This document shows positions 1-6,840 of a DNA stretch of 20,506 bases, piece after piece (the first letter of the stretch is position 1; each line of letters opens with the position of its first letter). The translations under genes and the position numbers were made by a program. Under the pieces are notes generated by a model, which saw nothing but the letters and a program-made list of their open reading frames with translations, did not search any database and had not been told where the DNA came from. The stretch comes from Vicingus sp036171675 (GTDB lineage Bacteria; Bacteroidota; Bacteroidia; Flavobacteriales_E; Vicingaceae), in assembly GCA_036171675.1 (NCBI GenBank), contig JAVHRO010000032.1, forward strand, positions 1 through 20,506. The letters run 5' to 3'.

Positions 1-529
1 TAACACCTGAAACAAAACCCCAAAAATGCGCCTCATAAGAAATTTTTAAATCAATGGGAAAAATACCCCAAACCATACTTCCGTATACAATTACTACAAA
101 AAAAGATAATGCTATTAATTGTTTATTCATTCGAATAAAACCACTAATTAAAAGAAAAGAAAACAAACCATAAATTAACCCACTCGCCCCAATATGATAG
201 GCCTCTCGAGCCATTAACCATGTCCAGAATCCGCCCATTAATACAATTAATAAAATCACTTTAAGTGCGATAGGTTTATAAAAATAAAATATTGCTGACC
301 CCAGAATTAATAGTGGAATGGAATTATTAAATAAGTGATTTAAATTTCCATGAATAAAAATGGAAGTAATAATACCAAGCAATCCAGTTAGTTCCTTTGG
401 GTATATCCCCAATTTGTTAAAGTTTAAATTAAAAACAAATTGAATTAAATGCACTAATCCAAGCAATGTTACAAACATAACTGGAATAAATATGGCATTA
501 ATTAATTTAATCTTTTCCTCTTTCTCCAC
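1..529 (-). CDS. Rhomboid family intramembrane serine protease (3' part cut by window edge)
   Basis: This is an integral membrane protease that cleaves substrates within the membrane. The frame is open for 176 codons and runs off the left edge of the window. Three rhomboid signatures are visible: HGNLNHLFNN (residues 60-69, the HxxxHLxxN pattern of TM2), HIGASGLIYG (112-121, GxSG with nucleophile Ser116), and AHFWGFVSG (167-175, with the catalytic-dyad His168). Hydrophobic helices lie at about 10-33, 50-82, 88-106, 115-132 and 137-158. An in-frame stop just upstream at 567-569 limits the start. The only full-length start is GTG at 529 (MEKEEKIK...); the first ATG, at 478, would begin inside TM1, so I chose GTG. 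The family is clear; the substrate cannot be told. Confidence 0.88.
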   Translation of the reverse strand, partial: MEKEEKIKLINAIFIPVMFVTLLGLVHLIQFVFNLNFNKLGIYPKELTGLLGIITSIFIHGNLNHLFNNSIPLLILGSAIFYFYKPIALKVILLIVLMGGFWTWLMAREAYHIGASGLIYGLFSFLLISGFIRMNKQLIALSFFVVIVYGSMVWGIFPIDLKISYEAHFWGFVSGV

Positions 530-651
530 AACGTTAGAATTAGCTATTACTGTACCATTGTAATTTTGTCAGCCTAATGTTAATTTCTGTTAATAATACG
601 TTTTAAATTCAAATATTTGATTTTTTTGTAAAACTGTTTAATTCATTTACT

Positions 652-879
652 ATGAAAGCACAAGTTATTATTTTAACATTACTATTAGCATTATTGAGTG
701 TAAATGGTTTTGCCAAAACAAATGATGGTCAAGATAACTCACAGCAGAAAACACTTAAGTCAAAATACGACTACAATTTATTTAAATTGTGTTTATTTGA
801 TTTAAAACAACCGCTTTCAGACTCATTATTATTCTATAAAGAACAAAAGAAAGCTGAATCAAAAAGAAAAAATGATTAA
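652..879 (+). CDS. Small secreted protein of unknown function
   Basis: A 75-residue protein with an N-terminal signal peptide (MKAQVIILTLLLALLSVNGFA, about residues 1-21, cleavage probably after FAK or GFA). The mature part is short and polar, with a lysine-rich end (KKAESKRKND). There is one Cys, at residue 47 in LFKLCLF, but it is not placed as a lipobox. I recognise no domain. The gene converges on the djlA-like gene with 6 bp between the stops. No clean promoter is visible next to the start: a TAATTTTG at 561-568 lies 84 bp upstream and has no matching TTG. The signal peptide and ATG make it a plausible gene, but it is short and could be poorly conserved. Confidence 0.55.
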   Translation: MKAQVIILTLLLALLSVNGFAKTNDGQDNSQQKTLKSKYDYNLFKLCLFDLKQPLSDSLLFYKEQKKAESKRKND

Positions 880-885
880 TTCGTT

Positions 886-1620
886 TCAGCTTATCCCACG
901 CTGTTTTTTGATATTTTCGTAAGCTTCTTGAACTTTTTGGAATTTTTCTTTTGCCGAATGTTGAAATTCCTCCCCTAAATGACTTACTTTATCTGGATGA
1001 TATTTTATTGCCATTCTTCTATACGCTTTCTTAATTTCTTCGTCCGACACATTTTTGTCTATTTCTAGAATTTTATAATCTCCATCAACTTCTTTAAAAA
1101 ACATGGCTTTAATTGAAGCAAAATCGCTAGGTTTTATACCTAAATACGATGCAATTTGCTGAATAACCTTTAACTCCTGTGGGTCAATGTTCCCATCAAC
1201 AAATGCTACCCCAAAAAGTAAATGCATTAATTGTAATCGCGCTGGATAAAGCGTATAAGTTTTTATTTGTAAACAAACATCTTGAACAGGAATATCTTTT
1301 TGAAGAATATCTCTTAATGTCAACAGCAATTCTTGAGTATGAACTGAACCAAATTGCTTTAAAAAAAACTGTTTAACAAAGTCAAGTTCAGATTTAAGAA
1401 CTTTTCCATCAGCTTTCATCACTGCAGCTATTAACACTAACAATCCTAGACTAAAATCATTTGCACTTCTTCTACCTGGTTGCTGTTGATACACCACTTC
1501 TCCATCAACACTTACAACAGAATCAATCGCAGAACCAACTGCAAACCCTAATATTGCACCTATTGGACCTCCAAATGCCCAACCTAAACCACCTCCAAGC
1601 CATTTTCCAAACTTTGCCAT
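886..1620 (-). CDS. djlA: DjlA-like co-chaperone: TerB-like region plus C-terminal J domain
   Basis: A 244-residue protein with the DjlA layout. It has a glycine-rich hydrophobic N-terminus (residues 8-33, GGGLGWAFGGPIGAILGF) likely to sit in or on the inner membrane, a helical TerB-like core (about 55-170) with paired acidic-Gly motifs (ADG at 70-72 and VDG at 141-143), and a J domain (about 178-242) with the HPD motif at 208-210, the part that stimulates DnaK ATPase. E. coli DjlA has the same order of parts, so membrane-anchored stimulation of DnaK is the likely role. Unlike DnaJ, it has no zinc-finger or Gly/Phe region. The ATG at 1620 lies about 13 nt after the predicted transcription start of the promoter at 1640-1669, which supports this start. 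Confidence 0.85.
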   Translation of the reverse strand: MAKFGKWLGGGLGWAFGGPIGAILGFAVGSAIDSVVSVDGEVVYQQQPGRRSANDFSLGLLVLIAAVMKADGKVLKSELDFVKQFFLKQFGSVHTQELLLTLRDILQKDIPVQDVCLQIKTYTLYPARLQLMHLLFGVAFVDGNIDPQELKVIQQIASYLGIKPSDFASIKAMFFKEVDGDYKILEIDKNVSDEEIKKAYRRMAIKYHPDKVSHLGEEFQHSAKEKFQKVQEAYENIKKQRGIS

Positions 1621-1639
1621 TTATACTTAATTTTGACCA

Positions 1640-1669
1640 CAAAAGTAATAAATCATATTTCACGCCAAA
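1640..1669 (-). promoter_or_regulatory. Bacteroidota-type promoter for the djlA-like gene
   Basis: Reading the minus strand, TTTG (1669-1666) is followed after 18 nt by TACTTTTG (1647-1640), which matches the flavobacterial consensus TTG-N17-23-TAnnTTTG in every defined position. Transcription would begin near 1633 and leave a leader of about 13 nt before the ATG at 1620. A second TAnnTTTG-like string (TATATTTG) lies a little upstream but lacks a matching -33 element. Confidence 0.6.
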
Positions 1670-1715
1670 TATATTTTTTTAATTCATAAAAAATTTAAAC
1701 CTTCGCATTTGAAAA

Positions 1716-2141
1716 ATGTCAGACATTCATCCATATAAAATTATTACTCCTGCCATTAAAAGTGGTACCATTTATTCCTTCACTACGGATAGTGGAGTTC
1801 AATACGAAGTTAGATTTGGAAGAAAACAAGATAATATTCTCAGTGCAACAATAGTTTTTGGAGTTACAAATGATGAATATGAAGGTGAGGAGTATAGCGT
1901 TACAAATAAAGGTGAAGTTTATGAAGTAATGGCAACTATTGTTGAAGTTGTGCGTTTATATAAAACCGAACACCCCAATGTAAATTCGTACGAATTTACT
2001 GGAGAACAAAGCGAAAAAGAAAAAAGTAAAAATAAAAACGTTCGATTAAACTTATATTATAGGTATATACCTGAAGTATTTGATGACAAATGGCATATTG
2101 ACTTTACTGAAGAGAAGATTGTTATAATGAAAATAAAATAA
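1716..2141 (+). CDS. Conserved protein of unknown function
   Basis: A 141-residue protein, probably cytoplasmic, with no signal peptide, membrane segment or Cys cluster. The first half looks beta-rich (IYSFTTDSGVQYEVRFG, then ATIVFGVTNDEY). The second half has a helix ending VVEVVRLYKTEHP, then NSYEFTG, a lysine-rich stretch, and NVRLNLYYRYIPEVF before a C-terminal strand. The order 'helix - predicted F/E-strand - basic - LYxRYxxxxF' recalls small proteins of unknown role found in some large phages and in Bacteroidota, but that is memory of a pattern, not a database match. The gene stands alone between the divergent djlA-like gene and rpoD. The ATG at 1716 is the natural start. Confidence 0.75.
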   Translation: MSDIHPYKIITPAIKSGTIYSFTTDSGVQYEVRFGRKQDNILSATIVFGVTNDEYEGEEYSVTNKGEVYEVMATIVEVVRLYKTEHPNVNSYEFTGEQSEKEKSKNKNVRLNLYYRYIPEVFDDKWHIDFTEEKIVIMKIK

Positions 2142-2236
2142 TTTTTTTATGTTTTATGACATACTGTCAATAACTTATCATGTTGTTACGTTAAAATTTG
2201 TTAATAAAAGCAACATTTTCTTCACTAATTACGTTA

Positions 2237-2271
2237 TTGGAAGATATTATAATAACAAATAAATAATTTTG
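2237..2271 (+). promoter_or_regulatory. Candidate promoter of rpoD
   Basis: TAATTTTG (2264-2271) matches TAnnTTTG exactly. The nearest upstream TTG (2237-2239) is 24 nt away, one more than the usual upper limit of 23. The start of transcription would fall near 2278, giving a leader of about 47 nt before the rpoD ATG at 2325. The surrounding 183-bp intergenic stretch is very AT-rich and shows nothing else I can name. Confidence 0.4.
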
Positions 2272-2324
2272 AAACCTAGTACAATTTTTGCTAACAATTT
2301 ATTGAAAACAGTTAAACTACAAGA

Positions 2325-3188
2325 ATGAGACAGTTAAAAATTACACAACAAATTACCAAGCGAGAAAGTAAATCTTTGGAGAAATATCTTCAAGAAGTTT
2401 CTCGTGAGCCTATGATTACTGCTGATGAAGAAGTAAGCTTGGCGCAAAAAATAAAAGATGGAGACGACGCTGCCCTTAATAGATTGGTTAGAGCAAACTT
2501 AAGATTTGTGATTAGTGTGGCCAAACAATATCAAAACACAGGATTAACACTTGAAGATTTAATTAACGAAGGTAATCTAGGTTTGATTGAAGCCGCAAAA
2601 AGATACGATCATACGAAAGGTTTTAAATTTATTTCTTATGCAGTTTGGTGGATTAGACAAAGCATATTAAAAGCCGCTGCTGACAACTCAAGAACTATTC
2701 GTTTACCACATAATAGATTGGGTGAAATACAGAAAATAAACAAAGCGTCTAGCGATTTTGAACAAACCATGGAGCGAGAACCTACCGATGAAGAATTGGC
2801 TGATATTTTGGATATGGATATAGAGAAAGTTCAAAACTCTAGAAAAATGTCAAAAAAACAAGCTTCTTTAGATGCCCCAATGGCTAATGATGAAGACAAC
2901 AATAGTTTAATTAGTGTTATTGAAGGCGAAGGAATTCCCGCTCCTAACGATACATTAATTCACGAATCACTTTCAACAGATATAGAACGAACTTTATCTT
3001 ATTTAAAAGGTATGGAAGCTGAAGTAATTCGTTTATTTTATGGATTAAGCGGACGAAAAGAAATGACTTTAGAAGAAATAGGAAGTCATTTTGGTTTAAC
3101 CAGAGAAAGAATAAGACAAATTAAAGAGCGAGGTTTGCGTAGAATGAGAAGATTATCTAGAACAAACAATCTTCAGACTTACCTATAA
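2325..3188 (+). CDS. rpoD: Primary RNA polymerase sigma factor (RpoD/SigA), short Bacteroidota form
   Basis: This is the housekeeping sigma factor that guides RNA polymerase to TTG/TAnnTTTG promoters. It has 287 residues and lacks region 1.1, as is usual for Bacteroidota. Region 1.2 starts at about residue 16 (SLEKYLQEVSREPMITADEE). Region 2 covers about 50-120 with the core-binding and -10 recognition helices (GNLGLIEAAKRYD, FKFISYAVWWIRQSI). Region 3 covers about 125-205. Region 4 ends in the helix-turn-helix TLEEIGSHFGLTRERIRQIK and RGLRRMRRL. It is a single-gene unit bounded by a candidate promoter upstream and a strong terminator downstream. The family and paralog assignment are secure because region 1.2 and the complete regions 2 to 4 match primary sigma factors rather than ECF or RpoN types. 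Confidence 0.97.
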   Translation: MRQLKITQQITKRESKSLEKYLQEVSREPMITADEEVSLAQKIKDGDDAALNRLVRANLRFVISVAKQYQNTGLTLEDLINEGNLGLIEAAKRYDHTKGFKFISYAVWWIRQSILKAAADNSRTIRLPHNRLGEIQKINKASSDFEQTMEREPTDEELADILDMDIEKVQNSRKMSKKQASLDAPMANDEDNNSLISVIEGEGIPAPNDTLIHESLSTDIERTLSYLKGMEAEVIRLFYGLSGRKEMTLEEIGSHFGLTRERIRQIKERGLRRMRRLSRTNNLQTYL

Positions 3189-3210
3189 TTAAAATAAAAA
3201 AATTAATTTT

Positions 3211-3241
3211 AAGCACCAAGAATAAACTTGGTGCTTTTTTT
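3211..3241 (+). terminator. Rho-independent terminator after rpoD
   Basis: The arms AAGCACCAAG (3211-3220) and CTTGGTGCTT (3227-3236) pair perfectly over 10 bp around a 6-nt loop (AATAAA). The right arm runs into an uninterrupted T stretch (3235-3241). It lies 22 bp after the rpoD stop and before the next gene on the same strand, so it separates rpoD from the 3269-7905 operon. The reverse strand also has an A/T tract next to the stem, but no gene ends there. Confidence 0.9.
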
Positions 3242-3268
3242 GTTATTGGCTATTTTAAAAATTACCCC

Positions 3269-5770
3269 ATGAAGAAATTTTTACTCCTAGTACTGACCAT
3301 CTTTTTAGCAACTATTTCTTTTTCACAGCAAAGTACATACGAATATGGTAGGTTAAAATGGGGATTAAATATTGGTGGCACTTACCAAACTGCCGATATT
3401 TCAAACGACTTATTTGGATTAGGGTTAGGGTGTACATTAGAATATGCTGTAATTCAAAACAGTTATAGTTTATTTGGATTTTCATTAAGAGCTCGATACT
3501 TACATGGTACTACGTATGGTACTGATTATTCAATTCATAACGGAACAATAAGCAACAATGCAATTAATGGCGTTGATATTCCGTTAAATGATTATAACAA
3601 TCTTCCACTTTTTTTAAATAATAAATCTCGATTAAACGAGTTATCTCTTGAGGCAATGCTCAAGTTTAACAAATTGTACATTCAACATAATGTATTGTTT
3701 TACCTTTTTGCTGGAATTGGTGGAACAGATTTTATTTCAGAAACCAATCAGTTTGATGCTTTGGGAGTTCTATATGACTATTCTTCAATTAGTATTACAG
3801 ATAAAAATAACATAATAAACCAACTAAACGATTTAAGAGATTTAAATTATGAAACCAGATTAGCTAATTCCGATGCAAAAACTTTTGTATTAACCCCAAC
3901 TATTGGTTTAGGTTTGGGCTACCGAATTGCTCCATTTTTAACTATAGCACTAGAACATAAAATTTCGTTACCACAAACCGACTATTTTGATGGACAAGTA
4001 TATCAACCCACTCAAGACCCTGCTTTTATTAAAGATATTTACCATTACACGTCAATTGGTTTTATTTTTTATGTTTATAAAAACAATACCTATTACAATG
4101 AACCAACTTACACGAGTAATCCAAAACCGGTTGCTCCAACACCAAAACCAACTCAACCTATTCCACTTCCACAACCTAAACCGATATTAAACCCTACTCC
4201 AGGTCCTAATCCAATAACACCTGTACCAAACAATCCTGTACCAACTCCAACTCCAATACCGACTCCAATACCTGTTGATAATCCCGTACAAAAGCCACCT
4301 GTAATTACGTTAATAAATCCTACCAAAACATTATTTATTGCTCCAAATTGTACGGTAAGTATCGAGGTGAAAATTGAAAATGTAACCGATGATAAAAACA
4401 TTGCCTTTTTTAGAAACAATGAAAAAATAGCTACCCGTTTTTATTATTTCCAAGAAAGTGTTCTTCATTCTACAATGGAATTAAAACCAGGCATAAATAC
4501 ATTTAAAGTAACTGCAAAAAACTCCGTTAAAACTGAAAATAAAGAATTTAAATTAACATGCAGTGCTATTACACCACTCAACAGCAAAATAACCATTTGT
4601 CATCATAATATTGATGGTACTACTCAAAAAATGGAAATAAATAATTCTGAATTGGCTCAACATCAGGCTCATGGTGACATAGTTGGAGATTGTCCAATTG
4701 AGATTAAAAAAATAACCATTTGTCACACTGATCCAAGTTCGTCTTTAAAACAAAAAATAGAAATCCCTGAATCCGATTGGCCTTCTCACCAAGCTCATGG
4801 CGNNNNNNNNNNNNNNNNNNNNNNNNNNNNNNNNNNNNNNNNNNNNNNNNNNNNNNNNNNNNNNNNNNNNNNNNNNNNNNNNNNNNNNNNNNNNNNNNNN
4901 NNAGATTGGTTTAACCATGCTGCTCATGGCGATTCTAAAGGTATTTGTCCGAAAGAAGTTAAAAAAATAACCATTTGTCACACTGATCCAAGTTCGTCTT
5001 TGAAACAAAAAATAGAAATCCCTGAATCCGATTGGCCTTCTCACCAAGCTCATGGCGATGTATTAGGTGAATGTCCTATTAAAGTCAACATTAAACAAAT
5101 TCAAATTTGCCATACCGACCCTTCATCTGGTGTAAAATCTAACTTGATTATTGACGAAAAAGATTGGTTTAACCATGCTGCTCATGGCGATTCTAAAGGT
5201 ATTTGTCCGAAAGAAATAAAGCATATAGATATCTGCCATATTAACCAAACTAATGGTAATCTAGAACCAATGAATATCACTGAAAATGATTGGCCTATTC
5301 ATCAGGCACATGGTGATATGCTTGGTGATTGCAACAAATATGATCAAACCATCATAAACGTTTGTTTAAACAAAAAGAATATTAAAATAAAAAAATATTT
5401 GCTTACTTATTATTTGAGTATTGGTGCTACAGAGGGTGAATGTTCAACACCACCGCCTTCTGTTGAATATTTTGACATTTGTCACACCGACCAAAGTACT
5501 GGTGTAAAATCAACCATGCATGTATCTTCTGCAGAATGGACTTATCATCAAGCACATGGCGATACTAAAGGAAAATGCGCTGCTGGAGGAAGTCCAAAAA
5601 CAAATTTTAACATTTGCCATACTGACCCAGAAACTGGTGTAAAAACCACATTAAATGTTAATACTTCAGAATGGGGAGAACACCAGTCACACGGTGATGT
5701 TTTAGGTATTTGTCCAGCTCAAGATAACAAACCAAAATCAACAAAAAAAAATGAAATTAAAATTAACTAA
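3269..5770 (+). CDS. Secreted/outer-membrane barrel protein with proline-rich linker and tandem CH...HxxHGDxxGxC modules (contains assembly gap)
   Basis: The signal peptide is MKKFLLLVLTIFLATISFSQ (1-20). Residues about 22-275 have alternating beta-strands typical of a small outer-membrane barrel (RLKWGLNIGGTY, FVLTPTIGLGLGYR, TIALEHKISLP, YTSIGFIFYVY). A proline-rich linker (about 280-345, repeats of the PTP/IP type) follows, then an Ig-like beta domain (about 345-433), then roughly nine modules of about 42 residues (441-816). Each module has the pattern ICHxD...W..HxxHGDxxGxCP. The C-terminus is lysine-rich and is not a T9SS sorting domain. Residues 510-545 fall partly in a 100-N gap. A plausible reading is a membrane-anchored barrel that displays a Cys/His array through a rigid linker, with metal binding as one possibility; no function is proven. 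It heads a tight run of four genes and overlaps the next one by 20 bp. Confidence 0.85.
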   Translation: MKKFLLLVLTIFLATISFSQQSTYEYGRLKWGLNIGGTYQTADISNDLFGLGLGCTLEYAVIQNSYSLFGFSLRARYLHGTTYGTDYSIHNGTISNNAINGVDIPLNDYNNLPLFLNNKSRLNELSLEAMLKFNKLYIQHNVLFYLFAGIGGTDFISETNQFDALGVLYDYSSISITDKNNIINQLNDLRDLNYETRLANSDAKTFVLTPTIGLGLGYRIAPFLTIALEHKISLPQTDYFDGQVYQPTQDPAFIKDIYHYTSIGFIFYVYKNNTYYNEPTYTSNPKPVAPTPKPTQPIPLPQPKPILNPTPGPNPITPVPNNPVPTPTPIPTPIPVDNPVQKPPVITLINPTKTLFIAPNCTVSIEVKIENVTDDKNIAFFRNNEKIATRFYYFQESVLHSTMELKPGINTFKVTAKNSVKTENKEFKLTCSAITPLNSKITICHHNIDGTTQKMEINNSELAQHQAHGDIVGDCPIEIKKITICHTDPSSSLKQKIEIPESDWPSHQAHGXXXXXXXXXXXXXXXXXXXXXXXXXXXXXXXXXXDWFNHAAHGDSKGICPKEVKKITICHTDPSSSLKQKIEIPESDWPSHQAHGDVLGECPIKVNIKQIQICHTDPSSGVKSNLIIDEKDWFNHAAHGDSKGICPKEIKHIDICHINQTNGNLEPMNITENDWPIHQAHGDMLGDCNKYDQTIINVCLNKKNIKIKKYLLTYYLSIGATEGECSTPPPSVEYFDICHTDQSTGVKSTMHVSSAEWTYHQAHGDTKGKCAAGGSPKTNFNICHTDPETGVKTTLNVNTSEWGEHQSHGDVLGICPAQDNKPKSTKKNEIKIN
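4589..5716 (+). repeat. Array of about nine 42-43-residue Cys/His modules
   Basis: Modules start with (I/F)xICH and end with HGDxxGxCP. The Cys-His pair, the two His of HxxHG and the last Cys are kept in almost all copies. Within it, two two-module units (4705-4957 and 4960-5215) are nearly identical: before the gap only one base differs between 4712-4802 and 4967-5057 (ttaaaa/ttgaaa), and after it 4903-4957 equals 5161-5215. The true period is 258 bp (86 codons). Module 7 (about 5341-5450) has lost the His residues and keeps only the spacing and two Cys. This is coding repeat DNA, not a CRISPR array. Confidence 0.9.
4803..4902. other. Assembly gap, 100 N, inside the module array
   Basis: Exactly 100 N, the customary placeholder length. 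The sequences on both sides belong to the 258-bp duplicated unit. In the complete copy the matching stretch (5058-5160) is 103 nt, so the true gap is probably 103 nt, or 103 plus a multiple of 258 if more units were collapsed. Both 100 and 103 leave the same reading frame, so the frame continuing across the Ns proves nothing by itself. Confidence 0.95.
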
Positions 5771-6338
5771 AAACTTTTGGAATAATCGATACCTAAATGA
5801 AGATACAGGATGGAATATTGGCCATATATCTACACCAATTAAAGATTATATTGACCAATTAACCAATAAATCAATTTCCATATTAATTCCTGGTTGTGGA
5901 TATGGGTATGAAGCCGAATATCTTTTTAAGAATGGCTTTAGGAATGTATTTCTGATTGACCTGTCTCCAATAGCTTTAGAAAATTTTAAAATGAGGGTTC
6001 CTGAATTCCCTGTTAATCAATTAATTTGTGATGACTTTTTCAATCATAAAACTCATTATGATTTGATTATTGAACAAACCTTTTTTTGTGCCATTAATCC
6101 AGCATTAAGAAAAAAATACGCTCAGCATACAGCATCTTTACTCAACAAGAATGGAAAACTAATTGGATTATTGTTTAACGATACTTTAAATCATGATAAA
6201 CCTCCTTTTGGTGGTTTTAAAAATGAGTATTTAGAAATTTTTAATCCATATTTTAACATAATAAATATGGATAATGCGTATAACTCAATTGATGCTAGAA
6301 AAAACCGAGAATTATTTATAAAAATGACGAAAAAATAA
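5751..6338 (+). CDS. TPMT-family SAM-dependent methyltransferase
   Basis: A 195-residue soluble class I methyltransferase of the thiopurine/thiol S-methyltransferase type. The family hallmark FWNNRYLNEDTGWNIG (residues 9-24) is present. It is followed by the SAM-binding glycine motif IPGCGYGYE (46-54), an acidic residue at the end of strand 2 (FLID, Asp70), and the EQTFFCAI..ALRKKYAQH stretch typical of these enzymes. Relatives methylate thiols, halides or selenium/tellurium compounds; which of these applies here cannot be told. It begins 20 bp inside the end of the barrel-module gene and its stop overlaps the next start (TAATG at 6336-6340), which suggests translational coupling. Confidence 0.85.
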   Translation: MKLKLTKNFWNNRYLNEDTGWNIGHISTPIKDYIDQLTNKSISILIPGCGYGYEAEYLFKNGFRNVFLIDLSPIALENFKMRVPEFPVNQLICDDFFNHKTHYDLIIEQTFFCAINPALRKKYAQHTASLLNKNGKLIGLLFNDTLNHDKPPFGGFKNEYLEIFNPYFNIINMDNAYNSIDARKNRELFIKMTKK

Positions 6339-6838
6339 TGAAAGGTTTTATATTAATATCATTTTTAATTCTAACATTTAACATCAAATCTAGTTTCGCT
6401 CAGCGAATTTATGTTGAACCATTGATTGATGAATTTTTCTCTGAAAATGGAATAAATATTGATTCGTGCAGCTACAATAACTTGTATCAAGAAGCATATC
6501 TGTGGATAAATACACCTTATCATTATTCTGGAAATTCTGCTTCTGGAATTGATTGTTCGGGTTTAGTTAAAAAACTCTATGAGAAAGTATATAATTTAAA
6601 ACTTGAAGGAGGTTCAAAAACTATATACGAGCAGATTATTCCAATAAAAAATAAAGAAGACCTTAAGGAAGGCGATTTAGTCTTTTTCAAAATAAGAAAA
6701 AATCAAATTTCTCATGTCGGACTTTATTTAAAGAATGGTAATTTCATCCATGCCTCAGTCCAAAGTGGTGTGATTATCAGCAATTTAAAAGAACCGTATT
6801 ACGAAAAATATTATTACTCTGGGGGTAGATTCCAATAA
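6338..6838 (+). CDS. Secreted NlpC/P60 (C40) peptidoglycan endopeptidase
   Basis: A 166-residue protein with signal peptide MKGFILISFLILTFNIKSSFA (cleavage about 21/22) and a single NlpC/P60 domain. The catalytic Cys73 lies in SGIDCSGLV, the catalytic His126 in SHVGLYL, and the third polar residue, His138, in FIHAS. Enzymes of this fold cut peptide stems of cell-wall muropeptides, usually at gamma-D-Glu-diamino-acid bonds. Here the enzyme would act in the periplasm. No SH3 or LysM targeting domain is present, so substrate access must come from the catalytic domain alone. The start overlaps the methyltransferase stop, and only 2 bp separate its stop from the next gene, so it sits in the middle of the operon. 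Confidence 0.9.
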   Translation: MKGFILISFLILTFNIKSSFAQRIYVEPLIDEFFSENGINIDSCSYNNLYQEAYLWINTPYHYSGNSASGIDCSGLVKKLYEKVYNLKLEGGSKTIYEQIIPIKNKEDLKEGDLVFFKIRKNQISHVGLYLKNGNFIHASVQSGVIISNLKEPYYEKYYYSGGRFQ

Positions 6839-6840
6839 TT

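Noticed and set aside
561..568. TAATTTTG as promoter for the small secreted protein
   Set aside because: No TTG lies 17-23 nt upstream and it is 84 bp from the start; the string is common by chance in AT-rich DNA.
851..892. Inverted repeat AAGCTGAA ... TTCAGCTT between the convergent genes at 879/886
   Set aside because: Only 8 bp of stem with a 26-nt loop and no following T run; too weak to call a terminator.
1179..1376. Open frame of 65 codons on the plus strand inside the djlA-like gene
   Set aside because: It is fully antisense to a gene with clear J-domain motifs, and its translation shows no domain or signal.
1628..1635. TAATTTTG as promoter for the gene at 1716
   Set aside because: The nearest TTTG is only 11 nt upstream, too close for the consensus, and the element lies 80 bp from the start.
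4153..4419. Gly/Val-rich open frame opposite the proline-rich linker
   Set aside because: It is the mirror of PTP-type codons in the real gene; the apparent membrane-like composition comes from the repeat.
4589..5716. Regular repeats that might look like a CRISPR array
   Set aside because: Repeats are about 126-129 bp, in frame with one long gene, and vary like protein modules; there are no unique spacers or cas genes.
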